Assembly: GCA_005885085.1 (NCBI GenBank)
Contig: VAXY01000254.1
Coordinates: 1 to 7,041, forward strand
DNA length: 7,041 nucleotides
Reading direction: 5' to 3'
Source of the DNA: Actinomycetota bacterium
GTDB taxonomy: Bacteria; Actinomycetota; Thermoleophilia; Gaiellales; Gaiellaceae
Below are positions 1 through 5,842 of this stretch, piece after piece. The notes below the pieces were generated by a model. It was not told the origin of the DNA. It searched no databases and worked only from the letters and a program-made list of their open reading frames with translations. Within the stretch, counting starts at the first letter, position 1; the number at the start of each line of letters is the position of its first letter. Made by a program: the position numbers and the translations under genes.

Positions 1-475
1 AGCCGAGGCCGTAGAAGCGAATCAGGACGCGCGCCTCGGGCACCGCGAGCCACACGCGCCAGTACAGCAGCAGCATGATCGTGCGCAGAACCACGTACGA
101 GACGGCGAACGCCGCGCTGTGACGGCCGTGCGCGACGTCGCCGATCAGGACGGCCATCGCCGCGATCGCCAGCATCGCACCGAAGTACGAGAGCCGGAAG
201 CCGAGATCGTCGGTGTCGAATCGCGTCGCATACGCCATGTAGCCCTGCCACGCGACCCAGACCGGGACGAACAGGGCGGCGAAGCGCAGGAAGCCACCCG
301 CGGAGTGGTCGGCGACGAGGAATTGCGACAGCTCCGTGATCGCGACCACGAACACCAGGTCGAAGAACAGCTCGAGCCAGCTGGCGTGACGTTCGCCCTC
401 GTCGGCCAGCGTCCGCAGGCGCGGTGGCTGGAACCAGTCGACCTGCGTGTCAGGCTCGCGGAGCTGGATCCCCAT
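1..475 (-). CDS. LtrA-family (low temperature requirement A) membrane protein, C-terminus beyond left edge
   Basis: Translating the minus strand from 475 gives about 158 residues open to the window edge. Near the N-terminus is the LtrA signature HASWLELFFDLVFVVAITEL, followed by an FDTDD motif after the second hydrophobic stretch. Hydrophobic segments lie at about residues 30-48, 57-75, 90-108 and 118-135, so this is a polytopic membrane protein. Family members are usually about 380-420 residues, so more than half lies outside the window. The family is named from a Listeria cold-growth locus and its biochemical role is not established. An ATG at 484 lies in the same frame, but the GGAGA at 485-489 abuts it and is better spaced (about 9 nt) for the ATG at 475, so I chose 475. 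The family call is firm; the function is open. Confidence 0.88.
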   Translation of the reverse strand, partial: MGIQLREPDTQVDWFQPPRLRTLADEGERHASWLELFFDLVFVVAITELSQFLVADHSAGGFLRFAALFVPVWVAWQGYMAYATRFDTDDLGFRLSYFGAMLAIAAMAVLIGDVAHGRHSAAFAVSYVVLRTIMLLLYWRVWLAVPEARVLIRFYGLG

Positions 476-507
476 CCGTCGCATTCTCCACAGCGCGACC
501 CCGTCGT

Positions 508-579
508 TCAGAGCGGGCGGCCGATCAACCAGTGGTGTCCGAACGGATCGGCGATGCGTCCCTGGCGGAGGCCAATCGC
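508..579 (-). pseudogene. C-terminal remnant of a VOC (glyoxalase / PhnB-like) family protein
   Basis: On the minus strand the frame ending in the TGA at 508-510 reads GLRQGRIADPFGHHWLIGRP plus a final Leu. This is the typical C-terminal strand of VOC-fold proteins, where a G-R-I-x-D-P-F-G-H-x-W element carries a conserved site residue just before the stop. Upstream in this frame the sequence stops looking like VOC at about 574-579 and becomes an out-of-frame reading of the SIMPL gene, whose stop codon is at 582-584. There is no start codon, RBS or remaining domain (normally about 110-150 residues), so this is a leftover tail and not a gene. Its base composition matches its surroundings. The alternative is chance similarity in a shadow frame, which the length and order of the motif make unlikely. 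Confidence 0.68.
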
Positions 580-581
580 GG

Positions 582-1289
582 TCACTTCAACGCGAACGTC
601 ACGTTGACGACCGCCGTGACGTCCTTGTCGAGCGTCGACGTGTCGTACACGCCGTAGTCCTCGACCTCGGTCGAGTTCGGCGAGGTGATCTGGAACACGC
701 CGACGCTGACGCGCCGCAGCTTCCCGAGGTGCGAGCCCGTCGCCTCGACGATCACGCGCGCGCGGCTGCGTGCGTCGCGCGTCGCCTGCGCCAGCAGCTC
801 CGGCCTCAGCGTCGGCAGCTTCGTGTAGACGTATTGCGGCGCGTCTGCCTGCAGCGGGATGCCCTGGCCGAGCAGCTGCGAGCTGCGGTCGGCGACGTCC
901 GTGACGGCGAGCACGCGCGGCGAGCGGATCTCGAAGCTCCGCGTCAGGCGAAAGGAACTGACACGGCCCTTCCGCGACACGGTCTCGGTCGAGATCGGCT
1001 GGACGCTCAGCTCGCCGCCGGTGACCCCGGCGCCGGTCAGGAAGGAGCGGATCTTGGACGTCCAACCCGCCAACTCCCGGGCTGCGGCGTCCGCGGATCC
1101 CTGCTCGCTGGTCACCGAGAGGTTCCAGACGATGTAGTCCGAGACGATCCGCTTCTTGGCCGAGCCGGTGACGCTGATGACGTCGTTCCGGTTCTTGTCG
1201 CGGATCCCGTGCCCGATCGCGAACGAGCCGATCACGAACGCGATCGCCAGCAGAGCCAGGCCGCCGAGGAGCGGGAGCCGCTCGAGCAC
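582..1289 (-). CDS. SIMPL (DUF541) domain protein, membrane anchored
   Basis: The product is 235 residues with a GTG start. An N-terminal hydrophobic segment at about residues 7-27 is an uncleaved anchor or signal, and the rest is predicted to be extracytoplasmic. The SIMPL fold begins at ISVTGSAKKRIVSD (about 38-51), the usual opening strand. It continues through the helix with SADAAARELAGW and the paired strands SFRLTRSFEIRS, and ends with the typical VTAVVNVTFALK strand immediately before the stop, so the domain is complete. Bacterial SIMPL proteins are periplasmic or surface proteins, some linked to oxidative or envelope stress, with no known enzymatic activity. AAGG sits about 7 nt before the GTG and is a modest RBS. 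The gene is divergent from the hydrolase-like gene at 1336. The LtrA gene follows on the same strand about 100 nt downstream. Confidence 0.92.
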   Translation of the reverse strand: MLERLPLLGGLALLAIAFVIGSFAIGHGIRDKNRNDVISVTGSAKKRIVSDYIVWNLSVTSEQGSADAAARELAGWTSKIRSFLTGAGVTGGELSVQPISTETVSRKGRVSSFRLTRSFEIRSPRVLAVTDVADRSSQLLGQGIPLQADAPQYVYTKLPTLRPELLAQATRDARSRARVIVEATGSHLGKLRRVSVGVFQITSPNSTEVEDYGVYDTSTLDKDVTAVVNVTFALK

Positions 1290-1297
1290 AGGATGAC

Positions 1298-1311
1298 CTT
1301 AACTTCTTAAC
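1298..1311. repeat. Tandem CTTAAC repeat in the divergent promoter region
   Basis: Two exact CTTAAC hexamers at 1298-1303 and 1306-1311 are separated by TT, an 8-bp repeat period. They form the only AT-rich patch between the divergent SIMPL and hydrolase-like genes. The first overlaps the proposed -35 of the rightward promoter. The site could bind a regulator acting on both genes, but with only two copies it may be incidental. Confidence 0.35.
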
Positions 1312-1327
1312 AGGGCGGCGCTACCCT
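1299..1327 (+). promoter_or_regulatory. Candidate sigma-70-like promoter for the hydrolase-like gene, probably leaderless
   Basis: TTAACT at 1299-1304 is a four-of-six match to TTGACA. It is separated by 17 bp from TACCCT at 1322-1327, which fits the TAnnnT -10 form. A start point about 7 nt downstream of the -10 would fall at 1334-1336, on the GTG itself. No Shine-Dalgarno sequence is visible before that GTG, which fits a leaderless transcript, a common situation in actinobacteria. This is inferred from sequence alone. Confidence 0.42.
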
Positions 1328-1335
1328 GACGCGCG

Positions 1336-2902
1336 GTGAGAAGAGGGGTCTTCGCCGGGGCGGCTCTCACCGCCGTCCTCTGGACGAGCGCGGCAGGCGG
1401 AGCGACCAGGCCGGAGCTCGTGCTGACGGCGGCAAAGACGAATCACGTCAGCCTCGTCGGTCGGCCGTTCTACGTCTCCGCCACCGTCGCCGACCGGGCG
1501 CCGACGCCGCGCAAGGCGCTGGTCACGGTCTCGTCCGCCGGCGCGACGCTCGCCGCGACCTCGGTGGTCGTCAGGCCGGGCCGGGCCGTGACCGTGAAGC
1601 TCCCGATCAGCCTGGCAACGCCCGGGAGGACGCGTCTCACCGTGGCGATCGTCCACGGCAACTCGCGTGTCGTCGGCGTGGACGCCGCCGAGTTCCGCGT
1701 GCGCACGAGCTCGGTGCTCGTTCCCAGCTTCGCCGGATACGGCGCCCAGTTCAACCACCACGTCTACTCGGCGCTGAGTCGTTCTGCCGGCGTCAGCGAC
1801 GACAACGTCGTCGACATGGAGCAGAAGATGCGCACGCTGCACCCCCAGTTCTCGCGCATCTTCTTCACGCCTCAGGCGTTCAGTTTGCGCAGAGCGTCGG
1901 GACCGACATCGACATCACCTGGCAGGGAGGCACGCTCAGCGTCGCAGCCGGCACCGTGCAGAAGTTCGCCGACGTCCTCAACGACCTCGTGCGCAACCGG
2001 GGTGTCACCCACCTCCGCTGGCTCACGCTGCAGAACGAGCCGAACCGGACCCGGATCACGATGGATGCCTACGAGCGGCAGTATCGTGAGCTCGATCCGT
2101 TCATCCAGAGCATTCGCGGACAGGTGCGCTACATGGGCGGCGATCTCGTGCGCGGTCCAGACACCGGCCCCCCGAATCAGGACGTCTGGTGCCAGTACCT
2201 CGCCACGCACATGTCCGACATCCTGGATGCGTACTCGATCCACGTCTTCTGGGACTACTGGGACACGCAGAAGATCGTCGACCGGCTCAAGGAGGTGCGC
2301 GCGATCGTGAACGCGTTGCCGGAGTCGGGCCGCAAGCCTCTCTACGTGACCGAGTACGGGACGGGACGCCGATCACGCAGACGAACGTGAGCGCGTTCCA
2401 GCATGCGCTCTTCGACGTGCTCGCGGCGGAGCTCGGCTACATCGGCACGAGCAAGTGGGATGCGTATTACGGCAAGTACGACAGCGGCACTCAGGCGTAC
2501 TACTTGATCGGCGCGCCCCAGAACGGCTGGCCGCTCTATCCGATGTACAACTTCATGCAGCTGCTGACGACGACGGTGAAACGCCAGTGGCAGATCGTCG
2601 CGGTCGATGCTGTCCCCGGCACGTCACGCTCGCTCGCGGCGTATCTGGGCAAAAAGGGCCAGCAGACGGTGATCGGGCTCGACGCCGCGGGCGCTCAGCT
2701 GAACACGGTCGCTCCTGCAGCGAGCTCCTACAGCGTCGCCGGACTCCCGCCGTCGAAGCAGCTGAACCTCCTGCTTTGGAATGAAGCCGGCGACGGGCTG
2801 GTCGGGCCGAAGCACGCCGTCACGAGCGACGCGGCGGGCATGGTCACGATCACCGTGCCGCAGCACGCGGTTTTCGTGCTGACCTCGCTGCGCCTCGGGT
2901 GA
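1336..2902 (+). pseudogene. Secreted clan GH-A-like glycoside hydrolase with N-terminal Ig-like domain, frame broken twice
   Basis: The composite product is about 520 residues, read in three successive frames. Part 1 (1336 to about 1883) starts at GTG with a signal peptide (RRGVFAGAALTAVLW, cleavage near AAGGA). A beta-rich Ig-like domain follows (about residues 27-130), then the first barrel part, with GYGAQFNHHVY and LHPQFSRIFFTPQAF. Part 2 (about 1884-2360) holds WLTLQNEPN, whose Glu codon at 2037-2039 fits the clan GH-A acid/base. It also holds VTEYG, whose Glu at 2352-2354 fits the nucleophile; the two are 105 residues apart. Part 3 (about 2362-2902) holds the barrel end and a C-terminal beta domain. 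At each junction the frame moves as if 3n+1 bases were lost. No other stops interrupt the composite reading, so the damage is recent or is an assembly error. The substrate is unknown; GH39/GH30-like enzymes are the nearest type by motif. Confidence 0.8.
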
Positions 2903-2922
2903 GGTCGCTCGGCCGGTAAACG

Positions 2923-2957
2923 GCGACCGCCGGTGGCTGGCGCGCGCCGGCGGTCGC
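2923..2957. terminator. GC-rich hairpin between convergent genes, likely bidirectional terminator
   Basis: GCGACCGCCGG at 2923-2933 is perfectly complementary to CCGGCGGTCGC at 2947-2957, giving an 11-bp stem with a 13-nt loop. It lies 20 nt after the stop of the hydrolase-like gene and 11 nt after the stop of the convergent small secreted gene, where a shared terminator would be expected. No U-tract follows on either strand, which is usual for high-GC actinobacteria, so strength cannot be judged. Confidence 0.68.
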
Positions 2958-2968
2958 GTGGTCGCTCG

Positions 2969-3163
2969 TTACGAGCTCGAGTTGTCGTGATCGCAGTGGT
3001 GCGACGAGCTCGACTGTGTGGTCGTCGTGGCTGTGGTGCCCGCGCCCGACGAGGAGCTAGAGTTACCGCTGCCGCCACTGGCGGCGATTGCGACTCCTGC
3101 GCCGCCGAGTGCCATCGCTGCGAGGGAGGTGGCGAGCCAGACGGCGTGCTTGGGTCGGAACAC
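2969..3163 (-). CDS. Small secreted Ser/Thr-rich protein, hypothetical
   Basis: This is a 64-residue protein with a GTG start. A near-ideal Shine-Dalgarno (3170-3178) lies 6 nt upstream of that start, which makes the gene convincing despite its size. The N-terminus is a signal peptide: charged FRPKH, a hydrophobic core AVWLATSLAAMALGGAGVAI, and a likely cleavage at AIAA-SGG (about residue 28). The mature part is about 36 residues of low-complexity Ser, Thr, Gly and Ala, ending in HHCDHD followed by NSSS. That tail has three His, one Cys and two Asp and could bind a metal or form an intermolecular disulfide. I recognise no named family, although similar short secreted peptides seem frequent in soil actinobacteria. 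It may be a cell-surface or stress peptide. Four 11-bp-spaced repeats upstream suggest control by a response regulator. Confidence 0.78.
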   Translation of the reverse strand: MFRPKHAVWLATSLAAMALGGAGVAIAASGGSGNSSSSSGAGTTATTTTQSSSSHHCDHDNSSS

Positions 3164-3169
3164 GAGTGG

Positions 3170-3178
3170 ACCTCCTTT
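3170..3178 (-). promoter_or_regulatory. Strong Shine-Dalgarno of the small secreted gene
   Basis: The minus strand reads AAAGGAGGT, then a 6-nt spacer, then GTG at 3163-3161. This nearly complete anti-16S match is the best ribosome binding site in the window. It fixes the start and predicts high translation. Confidence 0.85.
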
Positions 3179-3192
3179 CGGTCGTCTGTCCC

Positions 3193-3212
3193 TTCCATGG
3201 AACCGGCGCCGG
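3193..3212. repeat. Two abutting 10-bp perfect palindromes
   Basis: TTCCATGGAA (3193-3202) and CCGGCGCCGG (3203-3212) are each perfectly self-complementary and sit end to end. They lie between the 11-bp repeat block and the ribosome binding site of the small secreted gene. They occupy the expected core-promoter and transcription-start region, where I see no clear -10 box. Either could be a protein site or an mRNA 5' structure. GC palindromes are common by chance, so the function is uncertain. Confidence 0.35.
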
Positions 3213-3252
3213 CTAAGAACGAGCCAAGACGCGCCTAAGACTTTCCTGAGAC
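3213..3252 (-). promoter_or_regulatory. Four direct repeats at 11-bp period, candidate OmpR/PhoB-type response regulator site
   Basis: On the minus strand the heptamers are GTCTCAG (3252-3246), GTCTTAG (3241-3235), GTCTTGG (3230-3224) and TTCTTAG (3219-3213). Their starts are exactly 11 bp apart, with 4-bp spacers GAAA, GCGC and CTCG. The consensus is GTCTYRG. Head-to-tail repeats at one helical turn are the known binding geometry of OmpR/PhoB winged-helix regulators, each dimer covering two repeats. The block ends about 35 bp upstream of the ribosome binding site of the small secreted gene, a suitable activator position. The two distal copies overlap the last codons and stop of the GNAT gene. 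No regulator gene is in the window, so its identity is unknown. Confidence 0.55.
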
Positions 3253-3987
3253 CGTGTACAGCACGTACGTCTCGACCTCGCGGAAGCCGAGCCGCTTGTA
3301 CACCGATTCGCCCATCGGGCTCGACTGCAGCGCTGCGAACCCGGCTCCGGCCGCAAAGCCGTCGAGCACCGCCTGTACGGTGACCGCGCTGCCGTAGCCG
3401 TGGCCTCGCTGGTCGGTTGCCGTCGCGACGCTGAAGATCGCGACGCTTTCGTCGACGGTGAAGCCGGCCGCTGTCGCGACGTCACGCCCGTGGACGCGTG
3501 CGAGGTAGTACTCCAACCCGTCGAGCGCCGCGACCTCGAGCGAGTAGACCGACGCGGCGAGGTCGACCGGGATGCCGAATCCCTCCGCGCTCACGGCCAG
3601 CGCCTGCGCCAGGCCGTCCGCCGTCTCCACCCTGACCACCTCGACGTCCGGCGTGGCCGGCTCCCGCAGCTCGTCGGGCGTCACAGCCATGCCGGGCATC
3701 CGCAGCGTCTGCTGGAAGCCGAGCCTGAGCGCCGCCTTCTCGACGGCCGGGCTTCGCCCTTCGCGCACCATGATGCTGAACGGCGTGCCGATCCCTCCCG
3801 CCTCGGCACGGGCCTCCTCGATGTGGGTCGCCGCCGCATCGCTGTCGACCCACATCCCGTTCAGGTCGCGCACCGGGAACGTCGGGAAGGCTTGGAACGT
3901 GTAGCCGTCCCGGCGCTCGAAGCGTGCGCCTTCGAGCACGCCGGCGAGACGCTCCAGCGGCCCCTCCAGCGCGGTGTGAACATTCAC
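3235..3987 (-). CDS. GNAT-family N-acetyltransferase
   Basis: This is a 250-residue protein. The C-terminal half (about 115-245) is a complete GNAT domain: the strand SVAIFSVATATD leads into the acetyl-CoA pyrophosphate loop QRGHGYG (193-199), then a helix, then LQSSPMGESVYKRLGFREVE near the C-terminus, the usual motif B. The N-terminal half (1-105) resembles a degenerate GNAT repeat, as in two-domain members. It would transfer an acetyl group from acetyl-CoA to an unknown amine. The GTG start at 3987-3985 overlaps the TGA of the upstream exporter gene (GTGA), with GGAGGT 6 nt before it. This indicates translational coupling. An ATG at 3983-3981 is out of frame and was not used. The operon context (cupin, exporter) suggests modification of an exported or toxic compound, but that is inference. 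The TAG stop lies within the 11-bp repeat block. Confidence 0.9.
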   Translation of the reverse strand: MNVHTALEGPLERLAGVLEGARFERRDGYTFQAFPTFPVRDLNGMWVDSDAAATHIEEARAEAGGIGTPFSIMVREGRSPAVEKAALRLGFQQTLRMPGMAVTPDELREPATPDVEVVRVETADGLAQALAVSAEGFGIPVDLAASVYSLEVAALDGLEYYLARVHGRDVATAAGFTVDESVAIFSVATATDQRGHGYGSAVTVQAVLDGFAAGAGFAALQSSPMGESVYKRLGFREVETYVLYTVSGKS

Positions 3988-5393
3988 TCCACCACCTCCG
4001 TCGTCGCGATGACGAGCCGCTCGCGGCGTCGCAGGCGCGGCGGCGTGACGAAGACCGCGACAGTGGCGCCGACGAGTGCCGCAACCGCGCTGATGGCGAA
4101 GGCGATCTCGAAGCCGACGACCGATGGAACGCCGTGCGTGCCGCTGACCGTGTGTGCGGCGAGCAGCGCAGCGCCAACCTGGCCGCCGATCACGCCACCG
4201 ACGGTTCGCATGACGGTGTTCATCCCGGTTGCGACGCCGGTCTCCGTCGGCCGGACCGCCTCCGTGATCAGCGTCGCCATCGCCGCGAACGCGAAGCCGA
4301 CGCCGATCCCGAGCACGAACATCGCGGCCAGGATTTGCCAGGATCGATCGTGGAGCAGCGCGAGCGACGCCGCTGCGAGTGAGACCAGCCCGAGCCCGGC
4401 GGCGAGCGGCCACTTCGAGCTCACGCGCCGGCCGATCAAACCCGCGATCGGCCCCGAGAAGAGCAGGGCGAAGGAGCTCGGCAGCAGGTAGAGGCCGGCT
4501 TTGGTCACGCTCGCGTCGAAGCCGAAGTGCACGAGGCGCTGCACGGACGATGCCAGCCCGTGAGGTATCTCGACGAAGTTCGGCACCAGCACGAACGTGC
4601 CGAACATCGCAAAGCCGGAGACGATCGCCGTCAGGTTCGTGAAGAGAACCTGACGCACGGCAAGCATGCGCATGTCGACCATCGGCTCCGCGACGCGCAG
4701 CTCGGCGAGGCCCCAGGCACAGAGCAGCACTGCGGCGGCCGCGAACAGCAGCAGGATGCGGGTCGACGTCCAGCCCCAGCTCTCGCCTTCCGTGAGTGCG
4801 ACCAGCATCGCGACGAGTCCTCCCGCGAGGAGGGTCGCGCCGAGGACGTCGACGCGCGACGGCGACTTGATCGGCGACTCCGGAATGAAGCGGTGGACGA
4901 GCACGAGAGCCGCCGCGATGTTCGCGGCGCCGACGACGAACAGCCAGCGCCAGGAGAGGTTGTCGACGAACACCGCGGAGACGAGGCCGATCGCCACGCC
5001 GACCTTCTCGCGCGGGAATTCGTCGCGGATGATCCCGTAGCTGAGGGGAAAGACCGCTGCGCCTGCGCCCTGCAGCGCGCGCCAGGCGATCAGCGACCAG
5101 ATGTTCCACGCCGCGGCGGCGCCGATCGATCCGGCGAGGAAGATCGCCAGCGAGATCACGAGCAGGCGCTCCTTGCCGTACTGGTCGCCGAGCCGGCCGA
5201 GCAGCGGCGTCGCGACCGAGGCGACGAGCAGGTAGACGGTCAGCACCCACGTCACCCACGTCGTGGTCGTGTGCAAGTCGTGCTGCAGCGTGGGCAGGGC
5301 CGGGATCACCATCGTCTGCTGCAGTGCGTACGCGATCCCGGCCAGGGTGAGGATCGCGAGCGTGACGTTGTAGTGCTGCCGGCCCTCAGCCAC
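3984..5393 (-). CDS. DHA2 (EmrB/QacA-type) major facilitator exporter, apparently missing motif C in TM5
   Basis: This is a 469-residue membrane protein. Motif A is GRLGDQYGKERLL (about 66-78) between TM2 and TM3, and motif B is RALQGAGAA (105-113) in TM4. It has the DHA2-type opening AYALQQTMVIPALP (21-34) and about 13-14 hydrophobic segments, ending before the basic tail RLRRRERLV. Such proteins export drugs or lipophilic compounds by proton antiport. After REKVGVAIGLVSAVF (128-142) the sequence jumps directly to VDNLSWRW. Relatives I recall have about 20 residues here, containing the glycine-rich antiporter motif C (G-x-G-G-G-L-G type). Its loss leaves only about 12 residues of TM5 and would disturb topology. 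The frame is kept, so this may be a real deletion, a non-functional allele or an assembly error. The GTG start is 12 nt after the cupin stop, with no clear Shine-Dalgarno, so translation may be coupled to the cupin. Confidence 0.88.
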   Translation of the reverse strand: MAEGRQHYNVTLAILTLAGIAYALQQTMVIPALPTLQHDLHTTTTWVTWVLTVYLLVASVATPLLGRLGDQYGKERLLVISLAIFLAGSIGAAAAWNIWSLIAWRALQGAGAAVFPLSYGIIRDEFPREKVGVAIGLVSAVFVDNLSWRWLFVVGAANIAAALVLVHRFIPESPIKSPSRVDVLGATLLAGGLVAMLVALTEGESWGWTSTRILLLFAAAAVLLCAWGLAELRVAEPMVDMRMLAVRQVLFTNLTAIVSGFAMFGTFVLVPNFVEIPHGLASSVQRLVHFGFDASVTKAGLYLLPSSFALLFSGPIAGLIGRRVSSKWPLAAGLGLVSLAAASLALLHDRSWQILAAMFVLGIGVGFAFAAMATLITEAVRPTETGVATGMNTVMRTVGGVIGGQVGAALLAAHTVSGTHGVPSVVGFEIAFAISAVAALVGATVAVFVTPPRLRRRERLVIATTEVVE

Positions 5394-5405
5394 GTCCGGA
5401 CGCCG

Positions 5406-5768
5406 CTAGCCGCTCTTCGCGTACCCCTTCAAACCGCCGAAGTCGAGGAGGACGCAGCGGTCGTTCTCGACCCATGCGTCGTGACCGGGCGGCATGTGGA
5501 ACGTGTCGCCGGGGCTGACGTGCAGCTCGGTGCCGTCGTTCATCCGAACCGTCATTTCCCCTTCGAGCACGTAGCCGATGTGCTCGACCTCGCACATGTC
5601 GGTGCCGCTCAGCGGCTTCACGTGCTCGGACCAGCGCCAACCAGGCTCGAACGTCCCGCGGCCGATCGCGTGTCCGTTCAGATCGACGAGCTCCACCTTC
5701 CCTTTGCCGTCTTTGAACTCCCGTACCTCGTCCGGGGATCCAAAGTCCTTGCCCTTGATCTCTGCCAT
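5406..5768 (-). CDS. Small single-domain cupin protein
   Basis: This is a 120-residue protein with no signal peptide, presumably cytoplasmic. It has one complete cupin barrel. Motif 1 spans PGWRWSEHVKPLSGTDMCEV and then HIGYVLEGEM (about 42-72), with candidate metal ligands H49, E60 and H63. Motif 2 is SPGDTFHMPPGHDAW (85-99), with H96 as the usual last ligand. The GWRWSEHVKP and PPGHDAWV signatures mark a widespread uncharacterised subfamily of about 110-125 residues, so the length is normal. It may bind a metal and a small ligand, acting as an enzyme or a sensor; the substrate is unknown. The ATG is preceded by GAGGAGG with 4 nt between. The gene heads a minus-strand operon with the exporter and the acetyltransferase. 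Confidence 0.9.
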   Translation of the reverse strand: MAEIKGKDFGSPDEVREFKDGKGKVELVDLNGHAIGRGTFEPGWRWSEHVKPLSGTDMCEVEHIGYVLEGEMTVRMNDGTELHVSPGDTFHMPPGHDAWVENDRCVLLDFGGLKGYAKSG

Positions 5769-5783
5769 TGCTCCTCCTCGTTG

Positions 5784-5807
5784 AAGGTGTTCGTCGGCGA
5801 CACCTTA
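5784..5807 (-). promoter_or_regulatory. Operator-like inverted repeat overlapping a possible -10 box upstream of the cupin operon
   Basis: AAGGTGT (5784-5790) and ACACCTT (5800-5806) are perfect 7-bp inverted arms separated by 9 bp, a 23-bp dyad typical in size for a TetR- or MerR-type dimer site. On the minus strand, TAAGGT (5807-5802) fits the TAnnnT -10 form and shares six bases with one arm, so a bound repressor would block initiation. I find no convincing -35. The dyad could alternatively be a weak hairpin after the upstream facilitator gene, but it has no T-run. No regulator gene is in the window. Confidence 0.42.
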
Positions 5808-5842
5808 GGCTACGTCGTGCGCGAAGTCGGGATGAGGCGTCC

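Noticed and set aside
447..1310. A 287-residue open frame on the plus strand opposite the SIMPL gene
   Set aside because: It is a low-complexity Arg/Asp/Val-rich translation antisense to a complete SIMPL domain, with no family motif.
1876..2366. Programmed ribosomal frameshifting in the hydrolase-like gene
   Set aside because: No slippery heptamer or suitable downstream structure is visible at either junction. Two shifts in one enzyme, with residues apparently missing, fit mutation or assembly error better.
3988..5259. Extension of the acetyltransferase frame upstream to 5259
   Set aside because: The upstream part is an Arg/Ala-rich out-of-frame reading of the exporter gene. The GTG at 3987 with GGAGGT before it is a proper start.
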